A DNA stretch of 64,000 nt. Origin: Bradyrhizobium erythrophlei. Its GTDB lineage: Bacteria; Pseudomonadota; Alphaproteobacteria; Rhizobiales; Xanthobacteraceae. Position 1 is the stretch's first letter, and the number at the start of each line of letters is the position of its first letter. This document shows, in pieces, positions 53,299 through 62,285 of the stretch. The notes below the pieces were generated by a model, which did no database searches, had not been told where the DNA came from, and saw nothing but the letters and a program-made list of their open reading frames with translations. The stretch is from NCBI RefSeq assembly GCF_900142985.1, contig NZ_LT670849.1, forward strand, positions 4,666,501-4,730,500, read 5' to 3'. The translations under genes and the position numbers were made by a program.

Positions 53299-53802
53299 AT
53301 GAGCAAACGTAAGCCGGCAACGGCGTTAAAGCACGCTGGCCACCCCAAAATATCCGCGAAGGCCCAACGCGCCGCTCAGACTATTGTTAGAAGTCCCAAA
53401 GACGGCCGTATCCGCTCGGCTGGGGAAGGCGCGACTGAATCGTCCCCAAAGCCTGTCGACGGGCAACAAGAGGCTCTTGAGAATCCGGTGACGGCCTTAC
53501 AAGATGACTACAATCAGACCGTGACAGCCTTGCAAGATGACTGCGAACAGACAGTGACGGATAGCGAGGCAAAGAAACTGGTTAGCGTTTCCTTAGCCAC
53601 TGCCAACGCGGGAGCTTATCAAGCAAAGCTGATGGAAATGGCACACGCCAACATGCAATTTGCGTTTGAATTCGCTCAAAGGATTGCGACGATGAAGTCG
53701 CCCGTTGAATTTCCAGGTGTTATCTTTGAATTCACAGGCAAGCGGATCGCTATGTTTGGAAATTATTCGAGAGAAATGGCTGAACTAAGTACCAAGAGGT
53801 GA
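53299..53802 (+). CDS. phasin family protein
   Basis: The 167-aa protein has a disordered Lys/Ser-rich N-terminus and a C-terminal phasin-like helix region (AKLMEMAHANMQFAFEFAQR, VIFEFTGKRIAMFGNYSREM). Phasins coat polyhydroxyalkanoate granules. Between them is an 11-residue tandem repeat (VTALQDDYNQT, VTALQDDCEQT). The ATG at 53299 is used; an upstream ATG adds four residues. Confidence 0.85.
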   Translation: MSKRKPATALKHAGHPKISAKAQRAAQTIVRSPKDGRIRSAGEGATESSPKPVDGQQEALENPVTALQDDYNQTVTALQDDCEQTVTDSEAKKLVSVSLATANAGAYQAKLMEMAHANMQFAFEFAQRIATMKSPVEFPGVIFEFTGKRIAMFGNYSREMAELSTKR

Positions 53803-53828
53803 AGGTTTAAAAGATCTGCTGTTGGTGT

Positions 53829-54170
53829 TTATTCATTCCGACATCAATTAACCAGACGCAGCGACCATCATCTAACAGTCCCCTCTTGTTTTTGCGCATC
53901 AATGTAAGAGGTCGCGATCGTGAGGAGATGAACGGCAGCAGTGCCCAATTCCTGCATTTCTTGGTCCATCGTGTAGGCGCCAGCGGCGCGATGGTATGCG
54001 ATGCCAACGGTTGCATAGGCATCGGTTAGGAAGTCGGCAAGTCGATCATCCTTTTTCAAGGCAGTTCGCTCTAAGACTATTTTCACCGCCGCCCGGGAAG
54101 TGGCTTCGGCGATGTGAGCATCGTCTAATTCGAAAGGCGGTAAACCTGAGTCCGCTGGCTGGCATCGCCC
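53829..54170 (-). repeat. 341-bp inverted duplication, copy 2
   Basis: Reverse complement of 45231-45571 with a few substitutions. One end joins a transposase 5' region exactly at codon 41 of the fused frame. Confidence 0.88.
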
Positions 54171-54290
54171 ACGCGACCACTTCTGACGTAGCACAATCGC
54201 GCCGTGCTCATCGTGGCCGACAACATGGAACGAGTTCTTGCCAATATCGATACCGATTACGGCGATCGCTGAGTTGAGTGTTTTCGACAT
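53868..54290 (-). CDS. chimeric ORF: IS110/IS1111 transposase N-terminus fused to duplicated host protein tail
   Basis: Residues 1-40 (MSKTLNSAIAVIGIDIGKNS, FHVVGHDEHGAIVLRQKWSR) are the N-terminus of an IS1111-type DEDD transposase unlike the element at 29441. Residues 41-140 (RCQPADSGLPP to the end) are the C-terminal part of the protein at 45070-45513. The frame is open across the join. AAGGAGCACACGCC precedes the ATG, so the transposase's own ribosome site is kept. It may be expressed, but is best regarded as a fusion remnant. Confidence 0.8.
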   Translation of the reverse strand: MSKTLNSAIAVIGIDIGKNSFHVVGHDEHGAIVLRQKWSRGRCQPADSGLPPFELDDAHIAEATSRAAVKIVLERTALKKDDRLADFLTDAYATVGIAYHRAAGAYTMDQEMQELGTAAVHLLTIATSYIDAQKQEGTVR

Positions 54291-54442
54291 GGCGTGTGCT
54301 CCTTGTCTTGGTGCCCCTGCTCAGCTTATCGCGGGCGTGGCAGGAGCACGGCCGGACCATCCCATTAGCGGACTTTGGTTTCCTATCGCCAGGAAAACTG
54401 GCAAGGTGATAATGTCATTGACAACCCTTTGAGAGTTCCATC

Positions 54443-55231
54443 GTGGGCGTAATTGAGCGAAATAATGTCAACGTTCGCGGATCAGCCGACCGGACCATGA
54501 TATTTGCCCATGGGTTCGGTTGCGATCAGAACATGTGGCGGTTCGTGGAACCCGCCTTTGAAGGTGAATTTAGGACAGTCTTGTTCGACCACGTTGGCGC
54601 CGGCGCCTCCGACCTCAAGGCCTACGACAAAACCAAATACTCGACACTGGAAGGTTACGCCGACGACGTGGTGGAAATCGGCCGTGAACTTGGCTTGAAG
54701 GATGCTGTCTTCGTCGGCCATTCCGTCAGCAGCATGATCGGCGTTTTGGCTGCGCAAAAGGCGCCGGGAATATTCGGAAAGCTGGTCCTGGTCGGGCCTT
54801 CGGCCCGCTACATTGACGATGGCGACTACGTCGGCGGCTTCAGCGAACAGCAGATCGAAGAGCTCTTGCAGTTTCTGGAAGCGAATCATATGGGCTGGTC
54901 CGCGCAGATGGCGCCGGCGATCATGGGTAATCCGGATCGTCCCGAACTCGGCGAGGAATTGACCAATAGCTTTTGCCGGACCGATCCCGAAATAGCCAGA
55001 GCCTTTGCGCGGGTCACGTTCAAGTCCGACAACCGCGGCGACCTCGCCAAGGTCGAGATCCCGACGCTCATCCTTCAGTGCAGTGAAGACATCATCGCTT
55101 CAAAGGAGGTCGGCGAGTTCATCCATCGCGGCATACCGGACAGCGAGATCATCATCCTTGAGGCAACCGGCCATTGCCCCAATCTAAGTGCACCCGACGA
55201 GGTTATCGCCGCGATGCGAACATTCGTCTGA
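54443..55231 (+). CDS. RsbQ/KAI2-like alpha/beta hydrolase
   Basis: The 262-aa alpha/beta hydrolase has the triad Ser94 (GHSVSS), Asp216 (CSEDII) and His244 (GHCPN), and the RsbQ-like blocks FAHGFGCDQNMWR and LFDHVGAGASDL. In Bacillus RsbQ activates the PAS phosphatase RsbP of the energy-stress pathway, apparently by processing a hydrophobic ligand. Here a PAS histidine kinase gene starts 8 bp downstream, so a similar ligand-sensing pair is likely. GTG start at 54443. Confidence 0.88.
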   Translation: MGVIERNNVNVRGSADRTMIFAHGFGCDQNMWRFVEPAFEGEFRTVLFDHVGAGASDLKAYDKTKYSTLEGYADDVVEIGRELGLKDAVFVGHSVSSMIGVLAAQKAPGIFGKLVLVGPSARYIDDGDYVGGFSEQQIEELLQFLEANHMGWSAQMAPAIMGNPDRPELGEELTNSFCRTDPEIARAFARVTFKSDNRGDLAKVEIPTLILQCSEDIIASKEVGEFIHRGIPDSEIIILEATGHCPNLSAPDEVIAAMRTFV

Positions 55232-55238
55232 GCCTTTC

Positions 55239-56342
55239 GTGCCCGAGCCCCGCATCGATGATTTCGAGGACATGTTCGAGAATTCACCCTGCGGGTACAT
55301 TACGCTGGAAACCAACGGCCGCATCGCGGGCGTGAACAAGACCCTGCTGAGATGGATCGGCCGGACGGCCGATGAAATGACCGGCAAGCGGTTCAGCGAT
55401 TTCCTCAATATGGCGGGACGAATCTTTTACGAAACCCATATCGCGCCGCTGCTGCGAATGCAGGGATTTTTCAACGAATTCGCGATCGACATGGTGACGG
55501 CGACGGGCGAGCCAATGCAGATGATCTGCAACGCGCTGGAAGGCCGGGATGCCGCCGGCAAGCCGTTGTTCACCCGGCTGGCCTTGTTAAAGGCCACCGA
55601 CCGGCGGCGTTACGAACAGGAGCTTTTGTCGGCGCGTGAAGCTGCAAAGACGAGTCTGGCGAGCGAACGCGAGACGTCCGAGTTGCGCGAGCAATTTATT
55701 GCCGTCCTCGGCCATGATCTTCGCAATCCGCTGGCGTCGATCAGCGCAGGGGTACGCATCCTGGGCCGCGACGCGAAGACGGAAAAAGCGCATCAGGTCG
55801 TTGCGATGTTGCAGACCACCGTCATGCGCATGGCGGAGCTGATCGACAACGTGCTCGATTTCGCGCGCGGGCGGCTTGGCGGAGGCATCACGCTTGATCG
55901 CAACGCCCGCAAACCGCTGGAGCCCGTGCTGCATCAGGTGATCGATGAACTGCGGCTGTCTTCGCCGGGCCGCCAGATCGAAGCCGAATATGCCATCGAC
56001 AGTCCGGTGGATTGCGACAGAACCCGCATTGGGCAACTCGTTTCCAATCTCGTTGGAAATGCCATCAGTCATGGAACGGCCAGCCAGCCCGTGCGGGTGC
56101 GCGCGGAGACGGAGGAGGGGCTGTTCAAGTTTTCCGTCGCGAACGGCGGCGAGCCCATTCCCCAGGCTGCGATGGAAAAACTGTTCGAACCCTTCTTCCG
56201 GGGCGAAGTGCGCGCCAGCCGGCAGGGACTGGGGCTCGGTCTGCACATTGCCTCTCAAATTGCAAAAGCCCATGACGGTGTGCTGACCGTGACCTCGACG
56301 CCTGAGGAAACCAAATTCACCTTTGTCATGCCGCTTCGGTGA
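55239..56342 (+). CDS. PAS-domain sensor histidine kinase
   Basis: About 367 aa from GTG 55239. The PAS domain (about 5-115) begins IDDFEDMFENSPCGYITLET. A coiled-coil linker, a HisKA domain (GHDLRNPLASIS with the phosphoacceptor His) and an HATPase domain (NLVGNAISHG, GLGLGLHIASQIAKAH) follow. There are no TM segments, so it is a cytoplasmic sensor. It is cotranscribed with the RsbQ-like gene. No response regulator is adjacent. Confidence 0.9.
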   Translation: MPEPRIDDFEDMFENSPCGYITLETNGRIAGVNKTLLRWIGRTADEMTGKRFSDFLNMAGRIFYETHIAPLLRMQGFFNEFAIDMVTATGEPMQMICNALEGRDAAGKPLFTRLALLKATDRRRYEQELLSAREAAKTSLASERETSELREQFIAVLGHDLRNPLASISAGVRILGRDAKTEKAHQVVAMLQTTVMRMAELIDNVLDFARGRLGGGITLDRNARKPLEPVLHQVIDELRLSSPGRQIEAEYAIDSPVDCDRTRIGQLVSNLVGNAISHGTASQPVRVRAETEEGLFKFSVANGGEPIPQAAMEKLFEPFFRGEVRASRQGLGLGLHIASQIAKAHDGVLTVTSTPEETKFTFVMPLR

Positions 56343-56417
56343 GCGCTCTACGGATGTCGCCTTTTGGCGCACTTAGCGGACATGTCCGGTCGCGCTCGCG
56401 ATGTCCGCTGTTCGGGT

Positions 56418-56635
56418 GATAGTGTTGCAAAAGTCGTTTTGCAGGAAATGCAAAATTTCTCAGGGCCGCTGGCGCGTTATTCGTGTAATGATCTGAGGGA
56501 CCTCGTCGCCTTGCGACAAATTCGTCGGCGACTTCGGCAGCGCGACTGAGACTATGCGAATCATCGACCTCCTTGCGCTTCAGGTTTTCGCCAAAAATTT
56601 GAACCGCTGCAACTTTCGACTTTTGCAACACTATC
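56418..56635. mobile_element. 218-bp MITE-like element
   Basis: Perfect 19-bp terminal inverted repeats, GATAGTGTTGCAAAAGTCG and its complement (56418-56436 and 56617-56635), with further imperfect pairing inside. They are flanked by the 5-bp direct repeat CGGGT (56413-56417 and 56636-56640). No ORF of note is inside. The structure is that of a non-autonomous transposon with target duplication. Confidence 0.85.
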
Positions 56636-56754
56636 CGGGTGAAAGCAGACATCTCACTCTCGCCGAACCCACTTCCGTTGATGACCCCTGGGCGGACATT
56701 TGTGGGGTCTCCGGCGAGTTTCGGTAAGCTATTCGAATCTGGGAGCTCGTTATC

Positions 56755-57558
56755 CTATCTGCCTCGAGCTTTGCGGCGCGCAGCGGCAGCCAATTTCGTC
56801 GGCTTCTTTGGTAATTTCCGCTCCGGCCCGAGCTTAGAGACGCCTTGTTCGCTTTCTTGATGAGGGAACGTTGCCTGGCCTCCAAGGAGGCCGGCATTAT
56901 CTTCCTTCAACGCGTGCTCCACACAGCCACGGATGTGCGAGACCATAATCTTTTGTGCCTGATTCCAGTCGCGAACGAGCGCCGCCTCCAACAGAGCCTG
57001 ATGCTCGCGCGCGGCAATCTCCCCGCGAAACACAATGGCGATCATCTGATAGCGGAGATAGCGGTCGTATGCGGCTGCGTGGGCGGCAAGAAGGACATCA
57101 GAGCCGCAGGCCGAGATCAGCGAATGGTGAAAACCCCAGTCGCACTGCTTCCAGAGTTCCTGGTCCTGCCGCTGCCCTTCGAGCATGCGCTTTTCCATCA
57201 CACCCAGCTTATGGTGGGCAGAAACCACGCGGCCTTCCCAGTCCAGATCGCCGGCGGCGAACGACTGTTCGAGTGCGTGATTTTCGAGAAGGAGGCGCAG
57301 TTCGGCGACCTGCCTGAAGTCTGCCGCCGAGACCGGCGCGACCTCAAATCCACGCTGGCCTTCGGCGACGATCAGGCCTTCTGCGCACATCCGGGTCAGC
57401 AGTTCACGGAGGGTGGGGATCGAAGTGCCATAGCTCTCGCTGACCCGCTCAAGCCTCAGCTTTTGGCCCGGAGCGAGGGCACCGAAAATGATGTCGGAGC
57501 GGATACGCCGGTAGGCGGATTCGCCGATGGTTTCTGTCGTCTGTGTCTTGGTCAGCAC
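56755..57558 (-). CDS. GntR/FCD family transcriptional regulator
   Basis: The 267-aa regulator has an N-terminal winged helix (ESAYRRIRSDIIFGALAPGQ, IPTLRELLTRMCAEGLI) and a C-terminal FCD ligand-binding domain (VAELRLLLENHALEQ, DWGFHHSLISACGS, HQALLEAAL). GTG 57558 has GAGAGATC upstream; a TTG at 57615 overlapping the flavoprotein stop is an alternative. It is the last gene of the TRAP/flavoprotein operon, so probably controls it in response to the substrate or a metabolite. Confidence 0.88.
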   Translation of the reverse strand: MLTKTQTTETIGESAYRRIRSDIIFGALAPGQKLRLERVSESYGTSIPTLRELLTRMCAEGLIVAEGQRGFEVAPVSAADFRQVAELRLLLENHALEQSFAAGDLDWEGRVVSAHHKLGVMEKRMLEGQRQDQELWKQCDWGFHHSLISACGSDVLLAAHAAAYDRYLRYQMIAIVFRGEIAAREHQALLEAALVRDWNQAQKIMVSHIRGCVEHALKEDNAGLLGGQATFPHQESEQGVSKLGPERKLPKKPTKLAAAARRKARGR

Positions 57559-57611
57559 GTTTTGATCTCTCGGTCGTAGCAAATTTAGCACTTTTGACGG
57601 AACTATGCGCC

Positions 57612-59339
57612 TCAATCAGTCGGTATCTGGTAGTTGTCCAAAGCGCCCGCGGCATCCATTGCCGCGCGCCAGGCGAAGACGATCGCGGGCCCGATCATCG
57701 TTCCCGGCCCTGGATACGTTCCTCTGAAGATGGAGGCAGCATCGGTACCGGCCGCGTAAAGCCCCCGGAGTGGTGCCCCATCAGACCGCAGTACGCGGCC
57801 GCGGGAGTCGGTGCGTAACCCCGCGCTGCTCGCGAGATCGGCGGGCCAAACTGCGACGGCGCAATAGGGACCGAGACCAATCTTCCTCAGGCATGGATTC
57901 GGCTTGTTCAATGGGTCGCCGTTGAACTGATTAAGCGCGCTCGTTCCGCGGCCGAACTCCTCGTCGACACCGGTCTCGGCATAGCTGTTGTAACGCTCGA
58001 TTGTCCGTGAAAGGGCTTCACCGTTCACGCCGATCTTCGTCGCGAGACCCGCGATCGTGTCACCCTCGATCAGATACCCAGCCTCGATAAAGCGGCGCAG
58101 ATCGCGGGTGCCGGGATGAACCAAGCCGACTCCGTAATCGTCGATAAAACTCCGGTCGCAGACAAGGTACGATGGCACGCTTGCAGGCGACCGGTCCGAC
58201 CGGAGCATTGCCTCTACGAAGTCGTGGTAGGAATCGGCCTCATTGACGAAACGCCGACCGCTTGCATCGACGGCTAGCAGTCCCGGCTTCGCGCGATCCA
58301 GCATGATGTGCGGAAAGACAGAGAGGTGGCCGTCGAGCTGTTTCATCACCGAGCAAGGCATCCAGAGCGCGGGACTCTGTAACTTGCGGTCGATTTCTCC
58401 GGATGCGCGCTCGCCGGCGAGGATGCCATCGCCGGTGTTAGATTCCGGAGCGAGCGAGTAACGGCGAGCGCTTTCGGGAAGGAAGCGATTGCGCAATTCC
58501 TCGTTCCAGCCGATCCCTCCGGTCGCCAGCACGACACCATTTCGCGCGCGCACTCTCACGTCGCCAGCAGGCGTCGACAGGACGGCGCCCACGATCCTGT
58601 CGCCGATGCGGACCAATTCCGTGAGCGCGGTCCCGTATCGGATTTCGACCGACAATCGCCTGAGGTCGTTGAGCAGTCGTCCGACCAACGCGTTGCCCAT
58701 GATCAGACGTGTCCCGCGCGTGAAGGAGAGACGGTCCCATACGTGCCTGCCGATCAGCTTGACGACATGTCGGAAGTTGCTCCACGTCCGGAGCGGCGAA
58801 ACTAGAGGCTCGATGTCGTACTTTCCGACCATCATGCCACCAAGCACCATGAACTCGCGACGTGGCGGACGTACGCGATCGAAGTCGCAGCCGAGCTGTC
58901 TTCCGTCGAAATGTACTGCGCCGAGCGCGCGCCCACCGACGGCCGCTCCGGGTAAATTCCGGTAATCCGGGTGAACCGGTGGTGACGTGAAGACGACGCT
59001 GCTCCTCCGTTCGAGGTAGTCCAGCACAACCGGACCCGAGGCGAGGAACGCCGACAATCGTTCGTCGCCCATGTCCCCGCCCAGCATCCCGCCGAGATAG
59101 ATCTTCGCAGCGGCGATCGAGTCAGGGACGCCGGCCCTCTCGCTCTGATGGCTTCCCGGGATCCAGACCGATCCGGCGGAAGTTGCCGTCGTGCCGCCGA
59201 CCTTTTCGGACTTCTCGCAGAGAATGACATTCAATCCTTCGAGGGCACCGACGAGCGCAGCCGTCATGCCGGCTGCGCCGGCTCCGACCACCAGGAGATC
59301 CGTCTCGCTGTCCCAATGACGATCGTTGGCTAACAGCAT
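57612..59339 (-). CDS. FAD-dependent oxidoreductase (KstD/fumarate reductase-like)
   Basis: The 575-aa flavoprotein has the dinucleotide-binding motif VVGAGAAGM (about 17-25), EKSEKVGGTTATSAG (FAD contacts), VVLATGGIGWN and the C-terminal GTYPGPGTMIGPAIVFA block. This is the architecture of 3-ketosteroid-delta1-dehydrogenases and related flavocytochrome-c-like dehydrogenases. With the TRAP transporter and a dehydroquinase-like enzyme, an alicyclic or keto-acid substrate is likelier than a steroid; this is inference. Confidence 0.88.
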   Translation of the reverse strand: MLLANDRHWDSETDLLVVGAGAAGMTAALVGALEGLNVILCEKSEKVGGTTATSAGSVWIPGSHQSERAGVPDSIAAAKIYLGGMLGGDMGDERLSAFLASGPVVLDYLERRSSVVFTSPPVHPDYRNLPGAAVGGRALGAVHFDGRQLGCDFDRVRPPRREFMVLGGMMVGKYDIEPLVSPLRTWSNFRHVVKLIGRHVWDRLSFTRGTRLIMGNALVGRLLNDLRRLSVEIRYGTALTELVRIGDRIVGAVLSTPAGDVRVRARNGVVLATGGIGWNEELRNRFLPESARRYSLAPESNTGDGILAGERASGEIDRKLQSPALWMPCSVMKQLDGHLSVFPHIMLDRAKPGLLAVDASGRRFVNEADSYHDFVEAMLRSDRSPASVPSYLVCDRSFIDDYGVGLVHPGTRDLRRFIEAGYLIEGDTIAGLATKIGVNGEALSRTIERYNSYAETGVDEEFGRGTSALNQFNGDPLNKPNPCLRKIGLGPYCAVAVWPADLASSAGLRTDSRGRVLRSDGAPLRGLYAAGTDAASIFRGTYPGPGTMIGPAIVFAWRAAMDAAGALDNYQIPTD

Positions 59340-59350
59340 GGCACCTCGTT

Positions 59351-61243
59351 CTAGAGAAATCCGATCGAGATCCAGGGCACGAAGGCCACCAGCAGCAGCC
59401 CGATCAGGAGGGCGACAATGTACCCGGCGATCGGCTTGAGTCCTTCGTCCGGATGCACCTTGCTGATTGCACAGGCGGCATAGTAGCCGACGCCGAAAGG
59501 TGGCGCGAACAACCCGACACCCATCGCGAGGATGATGACCATAGCGTAGTGCACTTCGTGCACGCCGACCTGCCTGGCGATCGGAAACAGCAGCGGGCCG
59601 AACAGTACGACGGCCGGAATACCCTCGAGCACGCTACCCAGCACTACGAACGCCGCGATCGAAACCAGGAGAAATGTCGGAACGCCGCCGGGCAGGCCTG
59701 CCATCGCTCGAGCGAGATCGCGCGAGAAGCCGGATTGCGTCAGCGACCAGGCCATGCCGGTCGCGGCGCCGATGATAAGAAGGATCGCGCCCGATAGAGC
59801 TGCGGTCTCGACCAACATCGGGTAGATCCGCTGCCAGTCAAACCGGCGGTAGATCAGAAGGCCCGCGAGCGCGGCATATGCAATTCCGATCGTAGATACC
59901 TCGGTCGCGGTCGCTACTCCCTCGATCACCGCGCCGCGGATGATGAACGGAAGGGCGATGGCGGGCAGCGCGATGACGAAGGTCCTACCGATTTCTCGCA
60001 TGGATGCCCGAGACACGTGCGAAAGATCCTCGCTGCGATTCCGGCGCCACACGACGACGCAGAGGATAGCGCCGACGACGATGCCTGGCAGCAGTCCTCC
60101 CGTGAACAGCGCTGCGATCGAAACGCCGGTGACCGATCCGATTGTAATTAGAACGAGGCTAGGAGGGATCGTTTCCGTCTGTGCGCCGGTGGCAGATAGG
60201 AGCGCGACCAGTTCCCCCGGCTTCGATCCCCGAGCCTTCATCTCCGGAAAGAGAGCAGGTGCGATTGCGGCCATGTCGGCCGCTTTCGATCCGGAGATGC
60301 CAGAGACCAGATACATCGCGCCGATCAACACGTAGGAAAGACCGCCTCGCACGTGCGCGAGCAAACTGGCCAGAAAATTGATCATGGCCCGCGCCATTCC
60401 CGTCATTTCGATCAGAAGTCCGAGGAAGACGAACAGCGGAACGGACAGCAGGATGAGATTGGAGATGCCTTCTTCGATCCGCCCGACGACCACGACAATG
60501 GGGGTTTGCGTGGTCAGAGCCTGATAGCCGAACGTGGCAAGCCCAAAGGCGAACGCAATCGGTACGCCTGCGAAGACCAGGCAGGCCACGATGCCGACGA
60601 AGAAGATCAGGAGATTGAGATTGCCGAGGTTCTCCAAAGTAGGTTGCTGCAGGCATAGTCCGCCCACCATTACAGCGGTGACAATCAACGCGCCCATCAC
60701 GTGGCGCCAATTGCCCACGGCGAGCAGCCTTACGACGCCGACCGCCGTCATGACCGCGAAGCCGACGGGCAGCGCGGTTGCGCGCCAGGCGTCTGAAATT
60801 TCCATCGCCGGTGTTGTGACAGGCAGTTCGTCCGCAGCGAAATCGTATGCAGATGGGAGAATTAGCAGCAAGAACGACAGCCCCGCGACGATCGCGACCA
60901 CGTCCAGGGTAGCTCGCATCGGCGGCGAGAGCATGCCCACGAGCGCCGTCATACGCATGTGTTCGGAGCGGTGCAGAGCTATCGCAGATCCCAGCATCGC
61001 TAGCCAGAGAAACAAGGTCGACGCCAGTTCATCCGACCAGATGATCGGATGATGGAACACATATCGGGACGCGACGCCGCCGAGCAGCACGAACACTTCG
61101 ACGATGACCAGGACCGCCGTCGGCACGGCGATGATGATCCCCAGCGCGCGATCGATTTTTCGCAGCGCGCCACCGGAGCGGGTTTGCGGAGCGACCTCCG
61201 AGGGGATCGGAGGACTACCTGATGCTGCTGCGGTGGCCATCAT
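59351..61243 (-). CDS. fused TRAP transporter permease (DctQ-DctM)
   Basis: The 630-aa membrane protein begins with a DctQ-like four-helix part (about 30-180; ASRYVFHHPIIWSDELA) and continues with a DctM-like large subunit (about 195-625; LLIEMTGMARAMINFLASLL, SGISGSKAADMAAIAPAL, PPSLVLITIGSVTGVSIAAL). Such fusions occur in TRAP systems that import carboxylates using the Na+ gradient. Eight bp downstream of the binding-protein gene. Confidence 0.93.
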   Translation of the reverse strand: MMATAAASGSPPIPSEVAPQTRSGGALRKIDRALGIIIAVPTAVLVIVEVFVLLGGVASRYVFHHPIIWSDELASTLFLWLAMLGSAIALHRSEHMRMTALVGMLSPPMRATLDVVAIVAGLSFLLLILPSAYDFAADELPVTTPAMEISDAWRATALPVGFAVMTAVGVVRLLAVGNWRHVMGALIVTAVMVGGLCLQQPTLENLGNLNLLIFFVGIVACLVFAGVPIAFAFGLATFGYQALTTQTPIVVVVGRIEEGISNLILLSVPLFVFLGLLIEMTGMARAMINFLASLLAHVRGGLSYVLIGAMYLVSGISGSKAADMAAIAPALFPEMKARGSKPGELVALLSATGAQTETIPPSLVLITIGSVTGVSIAALFTGGLLPGIVVGAILCVVVWRRNRSEDLSHVSRASMREIGRTFVIALPAIALPFIIRGAVIEGVATATEVSTIGIAYAALAGLLIYRRFDWQRIYPMLVETAALSGAILLIIGAATGMAWSLTQSGFSRDLARAMAGLPGGVPTFLLVSIAAFVVLGSVLEGIPAVVLFGPLLFPIARQVGVHEVHYAMVIILAMGVGLFAPPFGVGYYAACAISKVHPDEGLKPIAGYIVALLIGLLLVAFVPWISIGFL

Positions 61244-61251
61244 GATGCGGT

Positions 61252-62262
61252 TCAGGCGAGACTCCCGGAATACTTTTCCAGCACGGCCCAGGCTTCCGGG
61301 CCGTATTTCTGCTTCCAGTCGGCGTAGAATCCGGCCTTGGTCAGCAACTGCCGGAATTGCGCCTTGTCGGGACGATTGAACACGAGCCCCTTCGCCTTGA
61401 GACTGCTCTCGAGATCGACGTTAAGCCGCTCGGTCTCTGTCCGTTGCTTGACCGTAGCCGTTTCGAAGGACTTCGTGATCAGAGCGAGATCGTCCGCGGC
61501 AAGCGACTTGATCCGCTTGCCGTTGGCGATGATCCACAGGCCATCCCACATGTGTTCCGTGATGGAGCAGTATTTCTGGACTTCGTAGTATTTGCCCGAC
61601 TCGATGATCGTGAGCGGATTCTCCTGTCCATCGACAATCCTGGTCTGGAGCGCGGAATACAGTTCGTTGATGGTGATCGAAGTCGGCGAGGCGCCCAATG
61701 CCGTGAAAAGCGAGACCCAGACCGGGCTTGGCGGGACACGCATCTTCATGCCCTTCAGATCGTCGACGGAAGCGATCGGACGGTTGCTTGTGGTGATGTT
61801 GCGATAGCCGCTGTCGAGAATCCTGGGGAAGGCATAGATGCCCACCTTGTCCAGCCCGGCGCGGATGGCGGCTCCGAGGTCGCCATCCATCGCCTGCCAG
61901 ACGTGAGCATAGTCGCTGAATGCAAACGCCATCCCGCTGATGCCGGCGATTGGCGAGACAACCTGCATCGAAATGCCGGACGCGGTCATCATGTCGATGG
62001 CGCCTGAGCGCACCTGGGTCAGCATGGCCGCGTCCGACCCGAGCTGGGCGTTCGGAAAAAACTGGATATCAATGCGGTCGTTCGACTGTTGTCGGATTTC
62101 GGCGCAGGCTGCCTCCATCGCCTTCGACGAGGGATGGCTGTCGGCAAACTGTCCGCCGACCTTGAGGTTGATTTTGCCTCCTTGTGCGATCGCGGGCGCT
62201 GCCCAGATGGCCGCCATGGAGCCGAGCGCGGTATTGCCGAATTGCCTGCGGTTGAGCATCAT
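61252..62262 (-). CDS. TRAP transporter substrate-binding protein (DctP)
   Basis: The 336-aa protein has a twin-arginine-type signal (MMLNRRQFGNTALGSMAAIW, cleavage after AIAQ) and a DctP fold (KVGGQFADSHPSSKAMEAAC, GSDAAMLTQVRSGAIDMM, KGMKMRVPPSPVWVSLFTAL, DGQENPLTII). The conserved Arg in MKMRVPP should bind a carboxylate. It is exported to the periplasm and delivers substrate to the fused permease. Confidence 0.93.
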   Translation of the reverse strand: MMLNRRQFGNTALGSMAAIWAAPAIAQGGKINLKVGGQFADSHPSSKAMEAACAEIRQQSNDRIDIQFFPNAQLGSDAAMLTQVRSGAIDMMTASGISMQVVSPIAGISGMAFAFSDYAHVWQAMDGDLGAAIRAGLDKVGIYAFPRILDSGYRNITTSNRPIASVDDLKGMKMRVPPSPVWVSLFTALGASPTSITINELYSALQTRIVDGQENPLTIIESGKYYEVQKYCSITEHMWDGLWIIANGKRIKSLAADDLALITKSFETATVKQRTETERLNVDLESSLKAKGLVFNRPDKAQFRQLLTKAGFYADWKQKYGPEAWAVLEKYSGSLA

Positions 62263-62285
62263 CTTACCCTCCCTGTTCTTATCGA

